Notes under the pieces: generated by a model | What the model saw: only the letters and a program-made list of their open reading frames with translations | The model's database searches: none | Told to the model about the DNA's origin: nothing | Source: Geodermatophilus obscurus DSM 43160 | Lineage (GTDB): Bacteria; Actinomycetota; Actinomycetes; Mycobacteriales; Geodermatophilaceae | NCBI RefSeq assembly: GCF_000025345.1 | Contig: NC_013757.1 | Span: 1,178,001-1,242,000 of the forward strand | DNA length: 64,000 bases | Direction: 5' to 3' | In this document: in pieces, positions 1-9,098 of the stretch | How the letters are laid out: every line of letters begins with the position of its first letter | Position numbering within the stretch: position 1 is the first letter of the stretch | Position numbers and translations under genes: made by a program

Positions 1-26
1 TCCGTGCAGGTCAGGCTCTCGTGGCG

Positions 27-1361
27 TCACTGTCCGTGGTGCAGTGGCAGCACAGCGGTCAGCAGTGCGCCACCGCCGAGCCGATCACCCAGGGTCACCG
101 TGCCGCCGAGGCCGACCACCCGGTCGCGGAGCAGGGCCAGCCCCAGGTGGCCCTCGGCGCGCCTGTCGGTGGACGCCGGGAAGCCGACGCCGTCGTCGGC
201 GACCTCCAGGCGCACCGCGGGGCTGCCGCGCAGCACGGTCTCCTCGAGGGTGATCCAGGTGCGCTTGGCCTGCGCGTGGTGGGCGACGTTGGCCAGCGCC
301 TCCTTGGCGGTGCGGTAGATCGCCGCGGTCACGTCCGGGGGCGTCTCCGGCAGCGGGGCGGCGTCGATGAGCACCTCGATGCCGGCCGCGCGCAGCGGCT
401 CGGCGCTGTCGGAGATCGCCACCCCCAGGCCCGGCCCGCTGAGGTCGGGCGGGTAGATGTCGACCATCAGCCGGCGCAGCGACTGGACGGCGTGCCGGAT
501 GGCCCCCACCAGCTTGTCGACGGTGGGCTGTCGCTCCTCGGGCAGGCTGCCGCGCAGCGCCGACAGCGCGTAGCTCACCCCGGCGAGGTCCTGCACCGGG
601 CCGTCGTGCACGTCGGCGGCGATCGCCCGCCGCTCCCGGTCCGAGACCTCGACGTTGCGCTGCACCAGCGCCGTCCGTTCGGCCTCCTGGCGGCGTACCC
701 GGCGGGCCAGGGACGTCGCGATCGGCACCTGGACCAGCTGCAGGACCACCAGTGCACCGATGGCCATCGGGATGATCTGGCCGCGCAGCCGCGCCGCCTG
801 GCGGGCGATGCCGTCGTAGGCGAAGTACGCCTCGAAGGCCAGCTGCTCGCCGGGCCCGGTGAGGGGCGTGTACACCTCCAGCAGCGTCTGCGGCTCGCCG
901 TCGGCCGCGGTCTCCGGTCGCTCGTCGACCTCGGCGACGGTGTCACCGCCGATCGCGGCCAGCACTCCGTCGGAGGGGCCGAGGTCCCGGCCGACGAGCT
1001 CGGGCTCGGTGGCCCAGACGACCTCACCGGTCGCCCGCCAGACGACCATGCGGACGACCGACCCGTCGCTCATCCGGTTCTCCGCGGCTCGGTCGAGCTC
1101 GTCGAACCGCCCCGGCGCGCCGGTCGGTGCCTGGGCCAGCCCCGGCTCGACCAGGAACTGCGCCAGCCGCTGCGCGGTGCGCTCGGCCTCCTCCAGCGCG
1201 TTCGCCCGTGCGATGCGCTCGCTCAGCCAGACCGTGCCCGCCGAGACGGCGAGCAGGACCAGCAGCGCGGTGGCGCAGAAGGCGACCAGCTCACGGCCCC
1301 AGACGGTGCGACGGGCCGGCACGGGTCCCGCGGAGGGGGAGGAGCCGAGGTCAGCGCTCAT
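27..1361 (-). CDS. NarL-type sensor histidine kinase
   Basis: Membrane histidine kinase of about 444 aa. TM1 lies near residues 24-46 and TM2 near 196-216, with an extracytoplasmic loop of about 150 aa between them. The HisKA_3 region follows, with phospho-acceptor H252 in DVHDGPVQ, then an HATPase domain with EALANVAHHA and DDGVGF motifs. It should autophosphorylate and pass phosphate to the response regulator immediately upstream. I chose ATG 1361 because it overlaps that regulator's stop by 11 bp; a longer reading to 1424 only extends into the regulator gene. The signal sensed is unknown. Confidence 0.9.
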   Translation of the reverse strand: MSADLGSSPSAGPVPARRTVWGRELVAFCATALLVLLAVSAGTVWLSERIARANALEEAERTAQRLAQFLVEPGLAQAPTGAPGRFDELDRAAENRMSDGSVVRMVVWRATGEVVWATEPELVGRDLGPSDGVLAAIGGDTVAEVDERPETAADGEPQTLLEVYTPLTGPGEQLAFEAYFAYDGIARQAARLRGQIIPMAIGALVVLQLVQVPIATSLARRVRRQEAERTALVQRNVEVSDRERRAIAADVHDGPVQDLAGVSYALSALRGSLPEERQPTVDKLVGAIRHAVQSLRRLMVDIYPPDLSGPGLGVAISDSAEPLRAAGIEVLIDAAPLPETPPDVTAAIYRTAKEALANVAHHAQAKRTWITLEETVLRGSPAVRLEVADDGVGFPASTDRRAEGHLGLALLRDRVVGLGGTVTLGDRLGGGALLTAVLPLHHGQ

Positions 1362-2028
1362 CCGCAGCGCTGAGGAGCCCCAGCTGCTGGGCCTTGACGA
1401 CCGCCTCCAGCTGGGAGCGGACACCGAGCTTGGCGTGCAGCGACTTCACGTAGCCGCGGCAGGTCTCCAGCGTGATGCCGAGCACCCGGGCGATGGCCTT
1501 GACCTGCATCCCGCGGCCGAGGCAGTCGAGCACCTCCTGCTCGCGCCGGGTCAGCTGCGGCACCGCGCCCCGGCTCCCGGCCGAGGCGGTGCGGGGCGCG
1601 CCACCGGCGAAGGTGGAGGGAGCGACCAGCATCTGTCCCGGCTGCACGCGGGAGAGGACGTCGATCATCTCGGCTAGGGAGCCGTCCTTGGGGATGAACG
1701 CCGAGGCGCCGGCCTGCGCGGCGCGGACGACCCAGTCGGGGTCGCGGTGGGCGGTGACCACGGCGACGACGGCGTTCGGCGCGACCTCGCGGACCCGACG
1801 GGTGGCCGCCAGCCCGTCCTGGCGGGGCATCTCGATGTCCATCACCACGATGTCGGGCTGCAGGTCCTGCGCCATGGCCACGGCCTGCGCCGCCGAGTGG
1901 GCGGTGCCGATCGCGTCCATCCCGGCCGACGCCAGCGCCCCGGAGAGCAGCTCGGCGAACGTGCGGTGGTCGTCGACCACCAGCACCCGCGCCAGGTCGG
2001 TCGGCCGCTCCAGCTGGGCAAGCCTCAT
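1351..2028 (-). CDS. LuxR/NarL-family response regulator
   Basis: A 225-aa response regulator. The receiver domain starts at VLVVDDHRTF and has phospho-acceptor D64 in VVMDIEMPRQDG. The C-terminal LuxR-type helix-turn-helix begins at LTRREQEVLDCLGRG. It is first in a two-gene operon with the histidine kinase at 27-1361, and the reading frames overlap. The ATG at 2028 is preceded by a GGGGG ribosome-binding stretch, which favours it over an upstream in-frame start at 2175. The target genes cannot be read from the sequence. Confidence 0.9.
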   Translation of the reverse strand: MRLAQLERPTDLARVLVVDDHRTFAELLSGALASAGMDAIGTAHSAAQAVAMAQDLQPDIVVMDIEMPRQDGLAATRRVREVAPNAVVAVVTAHRDPDWVVRAAQAGASAFIPKDGSLAEMIDVLSRVQPGQMLVAPSTFAGGAPRTASAGSRGAVPQLTRREQEVLDCLGRGMQVKAIARVLGITLETCRGYVKSLHAKLGVRSQLEAVVKAQQLGLLSAADER

Positions 2029-2237
2029 GTGAACCCCCGTTGTCGTGCCGTGCCCCGTCCCGCCGCTGCGGAGGAGCCCGATCATGGGACCCGACTCACG
2101 GCCGTCTGGCCAGGGTCGTTGCACCCGTACGGGACGTAGGTCCCGGGTGACCCGGGTCACCTGCAAGCGAGTCACGACTCTCCGTACAGGGGGCCCTGCC
2201 TGTGCGTGGTGACGGGTTCACCCTCCGGAGTGAGGCC

Positions 2238-2663
2238 TCAGGAACCGCGTCGGCCGTCGCCGGCGGTCGCCGAGGCGGCGGCATCGCTCCAGGCGGTGCC
2301 ACCGGCGGCCACCGTCCGCACGTGGCCGGGCAGGGCGCCGGGGTCCTCGCCCTTGAGCAGGTACCCCACGACGCCGATCTCGCGGGCCTCTCGCACCAGT
2401 GCCGGGGTGAGCGAGCCGGTCAGGACGACGACGCGCGACTCGGGGCGGTCGGCGAGCAGCTCCCTGGCCGCCTGCAGGCCGGTGACCCGCGGCATCGCCA
2501 GGTCCAGGAGGACGACGTCGGGCCGGGTGCGCCGCGCCGCGTCGAGCACCTGCCCGCCGTCCTCGCACTCGGCCACCACCGTGAGGTCGCCGCTGGCGGT
2601 GAACAGCTCGACCAGGGAGTCGCGGACGAACGCGTGGTCGTCCGCGACCAGGACTGTGATCAC
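2238..2663 (-). CDS. Single-domain response regulator (receiver only)
   Basis: A 141-aa protein that is almost entirely a CheY-like receiver. It has the acidic pair ADDH at residues 7-10, phospho-acceptor D54 in VVLLDLAMP, a conserved T in VLTGS and K in YLLKGED. No DNA-binding or enzymatic output domain follows. It sits upstream of the two-component pair on the same strand, separated by about 210 bp, so it may be phosphorylated by the neighbouring kinase or by a kinase elsewhere. About 180 bp of GC-rich spacer separates it from the GAF-ANTAR gene. Confidence 0.8.
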   Translation of the reverse strand: MITVLVADDHAFVRDSLVELFTASGDLTVVAECEDGGQVLDAARRTRPDVVLLDLAMPRVTGLQAARELLADRPESRVVVLTGSLTPALVREAREIGVVGYLLKGEDPGALPGHVRTVAAGGTAWSDAAASATAGDGRRGS

Positions 2664-2843
2664 GCCTCGCCCCCATCCCGCCGATCCGTGGCGGTCGTGT
2701 CCACCGGCCGCCGTGCCGCTGCTGGCGGTACCCGGCCAGTCTGCCGACCACCCACCGCCGGGGACAGCCCGACCCCGGGGGGAGCCGACCCCCCACCTCG
2801 GGGGCTCCCGGAATGGTGCGACGACCCGGCGGGAGCCCGTCGG

Positions 2844-3599
2844 TCAGCCCCGGGGAGCCGGCGGGAGGTCGTCCGGTGCCAGGAGGACGGTGGGGTCGAG
2901 GCGGCCGGCGACGACGTCCCCGGCGAGGTCGTCGACCGTGCGCCCGGTCCTCGCGGCTGCGGCGCGCAACACGTCCAGGGCCGCCGGTGCGGTCGTGTCC
3001 TGGGCCATCGCGACCCGGCCGATCGCCGTCCACACCAGCGCCCGGCGCTGCGCGGCCGGACCGTGCAGCCACGCGGGCCCGCCGCGCGGTGACCACGGTG
3101 CCCACACCGCGGCGTCGCCGAGCGCCGCGCAGGTCAGGTCGCCGACGGCCATGGCCTCGAAGACGTCGAGCTGGGGGACGGCCGCCTCGTCGGTGAAGAA
3201 GAGGTCCAGGGCGCCCGGGCCGGCCAGCGTCTCGCCGATCGGCAGGGCGACCACCGCGCGGTAGGGCGTGTGCTCGGCCAGCAGCCGGGCGAACGCGGGC
3301 CAGCGGCGCTCCAGGTCCGCCGACGCCGCGAACACCGGCTCCTGGTCCCGGTGCGCGGACGTGCACGGACCGTCCCCGGCGGTGAACTGCAGCCGCTCGG
3401 CGAGGTCGGCGGTCGCCGAGCTGGCCCCGAGGGGAGCCCGGCCCTCCTCGCCGGCGGTCACGCTCAGCCCGGCGGCGTCCACCCCGAGCGTCCGGGCGCA
3501 GGCGCGCGCCAGCTGCACCGGGAGCAGCTCGGGGACGGCGAGGCGGGGCTCGCGGACGTCCTCCAGCGCGACGCGGAAGCGCTCGGCTATCGACGACAC
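2844..3599 (-). CDS. GAF-ANTAR domain protein
   Basis: A protein of about 251 aa. The N-terminal two thirds resemble a GAF sensor domain (GDGPCTSAHRDQEPVF, PYRAVVALPIGE). The last 60 residues fit the ANTAR RNA-binding fold (AIGRVAMAQ followed by AALDVLRAAAARTGRTVDDLA). ANTAR proteins bind paired hairpins in mRNA leaders and act as antiterminators. The start is uncertain: no ATG lies near the domain, so I used GTG 3599, 59 bp downstream of the stop of the membrane-protein gene at 3659. Confidence 0.7.
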   Translation of the reverse strand: MSSIAERFRVALEDVREPRLAVPELLPVQLARACARTLGVDAAGLSVTAGEEGRAPLGASSATADLAERLQFTAGDGPCTSAHRDQEPVFAASADLERRWPAFARLLAEHTPYRAVVALPIGETLAGPGALDLFFTDEAAVPQLDVFEAMAVGDLTCAALGDAAVWAPWSPRGGPAWLHGPAAQRRALVWTAIGRVAMAQDTTAPAALDVLRAAAARTGRTVDDLAGDVVAGRLDPTVLLAPDDLPPAPRG

Positions 3600-3658
3600 G
3601 AAGACGATGATCCGCCACGCCGCGGCAACGGGGGTGCCGGGATGTGCCGGGGTCCGGA

Positions 3659-4723
3659 TCAGTGCGCCGGCTGCTCCGACCGGTAGGTGTAGGCGGCCTC
3701 CCGCACCGCGTCGTCGGACTCCAGCCCGGCCCCGAGCGCGCCGCCCACCGTCGCCAGCGAGCAGGTGAGCCAGGCCAGCTCCAGGTAGTCCGACAGGGAC
3801 GCCGGGTGTCCCAGCCCCTCGGTGAACAGCGGCTCGACGACCAGCAGCAGCGCGCCGACGAGGGCGAGGACGAAGAGCACCGCGTAGAGGGTGAGGACGC
3901 CGATGACGACGGTCGCGGTGGTCGCCACGTTGAACAGCAGGACCTGCTTGCGCACCCGGGGAGAGCGCGGTCGCTCCCACAGCTGCGCCCCGACCACGAG
4001 CGTGACCACGACGGCCACCACCGAGCCGACGGCGACGACGGTCAGCCGTGGCCAGCCGGAGTTGTCAGCCAGCCGCCAGATGTCGGCGGTGATGAGGGCG
4101 AAGACGCCGGCCGCGATGGCCGCGGTGAGCGCCCGGGACAGCCGCACCGCCAGGCGCCACGGCCGGTTGGCCCGCACCATCCCGAGCAGCAGCCGCAGGT
4201 TGCCGGTCAGCACGCGGGCGGTGAAGGCCACGCCCGCGGTGGCGTCGGCCGGGTCGGTGGCCAGCTCCCGCAGCCGCCGTCCCATCGCGGCGTGGTCGTC
4301 GGCGTCGGCGTCCTCCGGGGTGCCGAGCAGGGTGCGCACCAGCCCGAGCGCGGTCTGCAGTGCCCGCTTGCGCAGCCCGACCGCGCCGAGCGCCGGCAGC
4401 GACAGCAGCGCGACGCCGTGCACCGGGCTGGCCGAGCCGACCACCGGCCGCCGGTCGACCTCCAGCGGGACGTCGGTGAGGGCCACGGCCAGGTCCCAGT
4501 CCTCGGCGAGCAGCCGCCGTCGGGTAGCCGCGACGATCTCGTCGTCGTCGGCCGGGGGCTGCACCAGCCCGTCCTCGACCGCCCGGACCTCCCAGCGCAC
4601 CTGCGGGTGCGCCGCGGCCAGCTCGGTGCCCAGTTCCCCGGCCAGCCAGCCGGCCAGCTCGGCCGGTGCGCCAGGGGCGGCGACCAGCCCGACCTGGACG
4701 ACGGGCGCGACGGCCTGCGACAA
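3659..4723 (-). CDS. Conserved four-TM membrane protein, function unknown
   Basis: A 354-aa protein with a soluble N-terminal half (about 190 aa) and several hydrophobic segments in the C-terminal half: around ALTAAIAAGVFALI, VVAVGSVVAVVVTLVVG, TATVVIGVLTLYAVLFVLALVGALLLVV and LAWLTCSLATVGGALGAGL. No catalytic motif is recognised. It reads towards the GAF-ANTAR gene with a 59-bp gap and may share its transcript. The intergenic repeat at 4832-4943 lies behind its start. Confidence 0.65.
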   Translation of the reverse strand: MSQAVAPVVQVGLVAAPGAPAELAGWLAGELGTELAAAHPQVRWEVRAVEDGLVQPPADDDEIVAATRRRLLAEDWDLAVALTDVPLEVDRRPVVGSASPVHGVALLSLPALGAVGLRKRALQTALGLVRTLLGTPEDADADDHAAMGRRLRELATDPADATAGVAFTARVLTGNLRLLLGMVRANRPWRLAVRLSRALTAAIAAGVFALITADIWRLADNSGWPRLTVVAVGSVVAVVVTLVVGAQLWERPRSPRVRKQVLLFNVATTATVVIGVLTLYAVLFVLALVGALLLVVEPLFTEGLGHPASLSDYLELAWLTCSLATVGGALGAGLESDDAVREAAYTYRSEQPAH

Positions 4724-4831
4724 CGGTGCTCCCTCCCGACGTGGCCCCGGTGGCTCGTCGGGGCCCGATCATCCCGGGAGGTCCGTGGCCCCCCGCAGGG
4801 GCCCGCCACGAGCTCGGTGACGTACGGGAAC

Positions 4832-4943
4832 GGCCACCCTGCAGGGGCCCCGCTGGCCCCGTCTCGGGTCCGGCCTCGAGCCTGCGGCGGGGTGGGGAGG
4901 ACGGGGTCCTCCGACGAGGCGTGGGGAGGAGGGTGGTCCTCCT
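4832..4943. repeat. Composite GC-rich intergenic repeat, copy 1
   Basis: Copy of a family seen at least seven times between core genes. Modules in order are a CTGCAG-centred palindrome, a GGCCCCGTC arm, a GAGCCTGCG core, a GGACGGGGTCC arm that can pair with the first arm, and a third GGGGAGGAGGG-like module. It abuts the stop codon of glgM. Confidence 0.75.
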
Positions 4944-6116
4944 TCAGCCCCGGGCGGCGACGACCGCGGCGTAGACGTCCACCGTCTGCCGCGCGATCGC
5001 CGGCCAGCCGAACTCGGCCAGCACCCGCTCGCGACCCGCGGCGCCCATGCGGGTGGCCCGTTCCGGGTCGTGCAGCAGCTCGGTCACCCGCTCGGCGAGG
5101 CCCGCCTCGAAGGCGGCGGCGTCGTCGGGGTCGTAGGGGACAAGCAGGCCGGTCCGGCCGTCGGCGACCACCTCGGGGATGCCGCCCACGGCGCTGGCGA
5201 CGACGGCGGTGCCGCACGCGGCGGCCTCCAGGTTCACGATGCCCAGCGGCTCGTACACCGAGGGCACGACGAACACCGTCGCGCCGGTGATCAGCGGTAC
5301 GAGCTGCTCGCGCGGCAGCATCGCCTCGATCCACACCACGCCGCCCCGCCGGGACTGCAGCTCGGCGACCGCGTCGGCGACCTGCTGCCGCTCGGCCGGG
5401 GTGTCGGCGGCGCCGGCGCACAGCACCAGTCCGGCGTCGTCAGGCAGCTGCTCGGCCGCCCGCAGCAGGTGGACGACGCCCTTCTGCCGGGTGATCCGGC
5501 CGACGAACAGCGCGTAGGGCCGGTCGGGGTCCACGCCGAGCGAGCGGACGACGTCGGGGTCGTGCACCGGCCGGTAGGCCTCGGCGTCCACCCCGTTGCC
5601 GACGACGTGCACGCGGGCCGGGTCGAGGTCGGGATAGGCGTCGAGCACGTCGGCGCGCATGCCGTGGCTGACCGCGACCACGCCGTCGGCGGCGAGGTAG
5701 GCGGTGCGCTCCACCCAGGAGGACAGCCGGTAGCCCCCGCCCAGCTGGTCGGCCTTCCACGGCCGGCGCGGTTCCAGGGAGTGCGCCGTCACCACGTGCG
5801 GGGTGCCGTGCACCAGCGAGGCGAACAGGCCCGCACCGTTGGCGTACCAGGTGTGGCTGTGCACCAGGTCCACGCCGGCCAGCGCCCCGGCGATCTCGAC
5901 GTCCACCCCGAGCGCCTGGAGTGCGCCGTTGGCGCCCTGCAGCCCGGCGGGGACCTCGTGCCCCGTCGCGTCCGCCCGCGGTCCGCCGAAGCAGTGGACG
6001 TGGAGGTCGGGCCCGTCCGGCAGCGCGCGCAGCGCCGCCGCGAGGTGCTCCACGTGCACGCCTGCGCCGCCGTAGACGTCCGGCGGCCACTCCCGGGTCA
6101 CCATGCCGATGCGCAC
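4944..6116 (-). CDS. glgM: Glycogen synthase / alpha-maltose-1-phosphate synthase (GlgM/GlgA, GT4)
   Basis: A glycosyltransferase of about 390 aa. It has the N-terminal [14 protein letters not shown] motif, the GRITRQKG phosphate-binding loop and the C-terminal E-x7-E motif in [14 protein letters not shown]. It uses ADP-glucose made by GlgC to build maltose-1-phosphate or alpha-glucan. The length and the divergent layout with glgC match Rv1212c/Rv1213 of M. tuberculosis, which was assigned as GlgM. The GTG at 6116 gives the expected N-terminus ([11 protein letters not shown]). Because activity as maltosyl-phosphate synthase rather than glycogen synthase is inferred from that orthologue, the symbol is tentative. 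Confidence 0.88.
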   Translation of the reverse strand: MRIGMVTREWPPDVYGGAGVHVEHLAAALRALPDGPDLHVHCFGGPRADATGHEVPAGLQGANGALQALGVDVEIAGALAGVDLVHSHTWYANGAGLFASLVHGTPHVVTAHSLEPRRPWKADQLGGGYRLSSWVERTAYLAADGVVAVSHGMRADVLDAYPDLDPARVHVVGNGVDAEAYRPVHDPDVVRSLGVDPDRPYALFVGRITRQKGVVHLLRAAEQLPDDAGLVLCAGAADTPAERQQVADAVAELQSRRGGVVWIEAMLPREQLVPLITGATVFVVPSVYEPLGIVNLEAAACGTAVVASAVGGIPEVVADGRTGLLVPYDPDDAAAFEAGLAERVTELLHDPERATRMGAAGRERVLAEFGWPAIARQTVDVYAAVVAARG

Positions 6117-6128
6117 GCAGGTCACCCT

Positions 6129-6212
6129 AGAAGGACCCCGTCCTCCCCGCCCGTCGCGAGCTCGCAGCGGTGCCCGGGACGGGACCGGGCGCGCAGTTCT
6201 GCAGCGCCCGCG
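6129..6212. repeat. Composite GC-rich intergenic repeat, copy 2
   Basis: Copy in the opposite orientation to copy 1. It starts with GGACCCCGTCCTCCCC and runs through the GCGAGCTCGC core to GGGACGGGACC and a CTGCAG motif. It fills nearly all of the glgM-glgC divergent spacer, so it overlaps the place where the promoters of both genes must lie. Confidence 0.7.
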
Positions 6213-6237
6213 GCGAACAGCGGATACGTTGCGACCC

Positions 6238-7458
6238 ATGCGTGGCGGTCCTCGGGTTCTCGGCATCGTCCTGGCCGGCGGTGAGGGCAAGCGGTTGGCC
6301 CCCCTGACGCAGGACCGGGCCAAGCCGGCGGTGCCCTTCGGCGGCAACTACCGGCTCATCGACTTCGTCCTGTCCAACCTGGTGAACGCCGAGATCCGGC
6401 AGATCGCGGTGCTCACCCAGTACAAGAGCCACAGCCTCGACCGGCACATCACCACGACGTGGCGGCTGTCGCAGATGCTCGGGAACTACATCACCCCGGT
6501 GCCGGCGCAGCAGCGGCTCGGCCCGCGCTGGTACACCGGCAGCGCCGACGCGATCCTGCAGAGCCTCAACCTGATCTACGACGCGCGGCCGGACATCGTC
6601 GTCGTCTTCGGCGCCGACCACGTGTACCGGATGGACCCGGCGCAGATGATCGACCAGCACCTGCGGACCGGCGCGGGGGTGACCATCGCCGGGCTGCGGG
6701 TCCCCCGTCACGAGGCCACCGAGTTCGGCGTCATCGACGCCGACGCCGAGGGCCGGGTGCGCGGCTTCCTGGAGAAGCCGGCCGACCCGCCGGGGCTGCC
6801 GGACTCGCCCGAGGAGAGCTTCGCCTCCATGGGCAACTACGTGTTCAGCACCGACGCCCTGCTCGAGGCGCTGCGCAAGGACGGCGAGGACGAGAACTCG
6901 GCGCACGACATGGGCGGCTCGATCATGCCGATGTTCGCCGAGGCCGGCGACGCCTGGGTCTACGACTTCTCGACCAACGTCGTCCCCGGGGCCACCGAAC
7001 GCGACCAGGGCTACTGGCGCGACGTCGGGACGATCGACTCCTACTTCGACGCGCACATGGACCTGGTGTCGGTCACCCCGGTGTTCAACCTCTACAACGA
7101 CCGCTGGCCGATCCTCACCCTGCCGCCGCAGCAGCCGCCCGCGAAGTTCGTGCTCGGCGGGCGGGCCGAGGAGTCGATGGTCAGCGCCGGCGCGATCATC
7201 GGCGGCGGCTCGGTGCACAACTCCGTCGTCTCGCCGGGGGTGCGGGTCGAGCGCGGTGCCCGGGTCGAGGACAGCGTGCTGATGGACGGCGTGTACGTGG
7301 GCGAGGGCGCCTACGTCCGGCGGGCGATCCTGGACAAGAACGTCGTCGTCCCGGACTGGACCCGCATCGGGGTCGACCTCGCCACCGACCGCGAGCGCTA
7401 CCACGTCAGCTCCGGCGGCGTGACGGTCCTCGGCAAGGGTGCCCGCGCCCATCGGTGA
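6238..7458 (+). CDS. glgC: Glucose-1-phosphate adenylyltransferase
   Basis: A 406-aa ADP-glucose pyrophosphorylase that makes ADP-glucose from glucose-1-phosphate and ATP, the committed step of glycogen and maltosyl-phosphate synthesis. The N-terminal nucleotidyltransferase signature [20 protein letters not shown], the [10 protein letters not shown] metal/substrate site and a C-terminal left-handed beta-helix (residues about 300-400) are all visible. The ATG at 6238 gives the usual length and N-terminus. It is transcribed divergently from glgM across a spacer filled by the intergenic repeat. Confidence 0.95.
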   Translation: MRGGPRVLGIVLAGGEGKRLAPLTQDRAKPAVPFGGNYRLIDFVLSNLVNAEIRQIAVLTQYKSHSLDRHITTTWRLSQMLGNYITPVPAQQRLGPRWYTGSADAILQSLNLIYDARPDIVVVFGADHVYRMDPAQMIDQHLRTGAGVTIAGLRVPRHEATEFGVIDADAEGRVRGFLEKPADPPGLPDSPEESFASMGNYVFSTDALLEALRKDGEDENSAHDMGGSIMPMFAEAGDAWVYDFSTNVVPGATERDQGYWRDVGTIDSYFDAHMDLVSVTPVFNLYNDRWPILTLPPQQPPAKFVLGGRAEESMVSAGAIIGGGSVHNSVVSPGVRVERGARVEDSVLMDGVYVGEGAYVRRAILDKNVVVPDWTRIGVDLATDRERYHVSSGGVTVLGKGARAHR

Positions 7459-8122
7459 GCGGCCCCGTCCAGAGGCTCGCCCCGAGCCTGCGAGGGGTGA
7501 GGGGGACGGGGTCCTGTTTCCCCCCGACCCTCGCTCCGCTCGGGCCGGGCCCCTGCACGAGGGCCGTTCCAGCACCTCACCACTGATCGTCACGCTGCTC
7601 CTGGAGCCCGAGGCCCAGGAGCGGTTCGACCGGCTGCGCGCGGCGCACTTCCCGGCCGAGCGCAACCACCTCCGCGCGCACGTCACGCTGTTCCACGCGC
7701 TGCCCGGCGAGCAGGCCGACGCGGTGGCCGGCGACCTCGCCGACGCGGCGCGCCGGCCGGCCTTCGGCGTCGCCGTCACCGGCCTGCGACTGCTCGGCCG
7801 GGGCGTGGCCTACACGCTCGACGCCCCGGAGCTGACCGCGCTGCGCGCCGGGCTGGCCGCGGCCTGGGAGCCGTGGCTGACCCCGCAGGACCGGCAGCGG
7901 CACGCGCCGCACGTGACGGTGCAGAACAAGGTCGAGCCGGCGGTCGCCCGCGCGCTGCGCGACCGGCTGGCCGCCGGGTTCGTGCCGCACCGGGTCGGCG
8001 CACGCGGCCTCGGCCTGTGGCGCTACCTGGGCGGGCCGTGGGCGCCGGTCGCGGAGTGTGCGTTCGCGTGCACCGGCCCTCCTGCAGGGACCCGCCGCGG
8101 CCCGTCCAGGGCACCGCCCTGA
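7439..8122 (+). CDS. 2H phosphoesterase, 2'-5' RNA ligase family
   Basis: The conserved part begins near position 7583 and carries the two HxT motifs of 2H phosphoesterases, HVTLF and HVTVQ. These enzymes act on 2'-5' or cyclic phosphodiester linkages in RNA. No ATG or GTG lies close to the conserved start. The only in-frame ATG (7439) overlaps the end of glgC and would force translation through about 115 bp of intergenic repeat. The last ~15 residues also read into another repeat copy. Either a non-standard start near 7583 is used, or repeat insertion has replaced both ends of the gene. Confidence 0.75.
   Translation: MPAPIGERPRPEARPEPARGEGDGVLFPPDPRSARAGPLHEGRSSTSPLIVTLLLEPEAQERFDRLRAAHFPAERNHLRAHVTLFHALPGEQADAVAGDLADAARRPAFGVAVTGLRLLGRGVAYTLDAPELTALRAGLAAAWEPWLTPQDRQRHAPHVTVQNKVEPAVARALRDRLAAGFVPHRVGARGLGLWRYLGGPWAPVAECAFACTGPPAGTRRGPSRAPP
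7461..7577. repeat. Composite GC-rich intergenic repeat, copy 3
   Basis: Same orientation as copy 1: GGCCCCGTCC arm, GAGCCTGCGAGGGGTGAG core, GGACGGGGTCC arm, then a trailing CCCCTGCACGAGGGCC module. It directly follows the glgC stop and encroaches on the start of the 2H phosphoesterase gene. Confidence 0.7.
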
Positions 8123-8176
8123 GCTCGCGAAGGGTGGGGGGTCCTTCCACGGTGGGGGCAGGAGCGTCCTCCTCCC
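8077..8176. repeat. Composite GC-rich intergenic repeat, copy 4
   Basis: Order of modules: CCTCCTGCAGGGACC, GGCCCGTCCAGGG, a shortened GAGCTCGCGAAGGGTGGGG core, then CCTTCCACGGTGGGGGCAGG. It lies between two convergent genes and runs to the O-methyltransferase stop, so it could act as a two-way terminator. Confidence 0.65.
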
Positions 8177-8827
8177 TCAGCGGCGGCGGGTCGCGACGAG
8201 CAGGCCGGCCCCGATCGGTAGGACGGCGGAGGTGAGGTCCTCGTGCTCGCGGACGGCGCGGGCGACGTCCCGCCAGGCCGTCGTCTGGTCGTCCCGCGCG
8301 TGGGGGTCGGCGATCCGGTCGCCGTCCAGCAGCCCGTGGCACACCACCGTGCCGCCGACCCGGACCAGCTCGAGCAGTGCGCCGAGGTGCGCGGCGTACT
8401 GGGTGGGCGCCCCGGCGCACACGACCATGTCGTAGGCGCCGGGCGAGAGGCGGGGGAGGACCTCCCCGGTCGTGCCGAAGATCATCCGGGTTCGCCCGGG
8501 CGGGTGGCCGGCCTCGGCGAAGGCCCCGCGGGTGGCGCGCAGCGCCTCGGCATCGCTGTCCAGCACGGTGAGGACGCCGTCGGGCCGCATCCCCTGGAGC
8601 AGCCACAGCCCGGCGATGCCACCGCCGCTGCCGATGGAGACCACCGTGCGGGCCGCGGCACCGGCGGCCAGGACGGCGAGGGTGGCACCGACCGCCGGTG
8701 TCACGAGTGGCGCGCCGGCCAGCCCCGCCGCGCGGGACCGGGCCGACACCAGTGCGGGCGTCTCGGCGGCGAAGCGGTCGGCGTAGGCCGCGCCGTCCCT
8801 CCCCGGTCCGGGTGCCGCGATGGTCAC
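8177..8827 (-). CDS. SAM-dependent O-methyltransferase (Rv1220c-type)
   Basis: About 216 aa, a class I methyltransferase. The SAM-binding motif I is VVSIGSGGGIAGLWLL, followed by an acidic residue in VLDSDAEA and a motif IV-like YDMVVCAGAP. The substrate is unknown. Length and position, divergent from sigE, match Rv1220c of M. tuberculosis. The GTG at 8827 was chosen because it gives that length; a longer frame reaches 9052 but would run into the sigE promoter. Confidence 0.85.
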   Translation of the reverse strand: MTIAAPGPGRDGAAYADRFAAETPALVSARSRAAGLAGAPLVTPAVGATLAVLAAGAAARTVVSIGSGGGIAGLWLLQGMRPDGVLTVLDSDAEALRATRGAFAEAGHPPGRTRMIFGTTGEVLPRLSPGAYDMVVCAGAPTQYAAHLGALLELVRVGGTVVCHGLLDGDRIADPHARDDQTTAWRDVARAVREHEDLTSAVLPIGAGLLVATRRR

Positions 8828-8981
8828 TGCTCGACCCCCGGCTCGTTCCGCTGCTCGCTCACCGGCGCCGGCTGCGACGCTCGCCTGCCCGTCGTCGTCG
8901 CGGCGCTCATCACCGGCCGAGGGTAGTGGCCGGGGCGGCCCGCGCCGGGCCGCGCGCGCAGCTGTGAGCTCCCTGTGAACG

Positions 8982-9008
8982 GGAACACCGCCCGGCTCCC
9001 GGCCCGTT
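8982..9008 (+). promoter_or_regulatory. ECF-type (SigE-like) promoter upstream of sigE
   Basis: GGAAC at 8982-8986 and CGTT at 9005-9008 are separated by 18 bp. This matches the GGAAC/CGTT pattern of SigE-type ECF promoters and suggests that sigE drives its own transcription. Start of transcription would fall around 9015-9018. Confidence 0.6.
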
Positions 9009-9098
9009 GGACCTGTCGTGCGCCCTGAGAGAGCCGCCCCCGCCCGACCCACCGACGTCGGGGGGTCGACGACGGCTCCGGTCTGCGATCCTGGGACC

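Noticed and set aside
2218-3618. Long minus-strand frame of 466 codons overlapping the receiver and GAF-ANTAR genes
   Set aside because: Arg/Pro/Gly-rich composition with no domain pattern, a typical shadow frame of high-GC coding DNA; the receiver and GAF-ANTAR frames explain the region.
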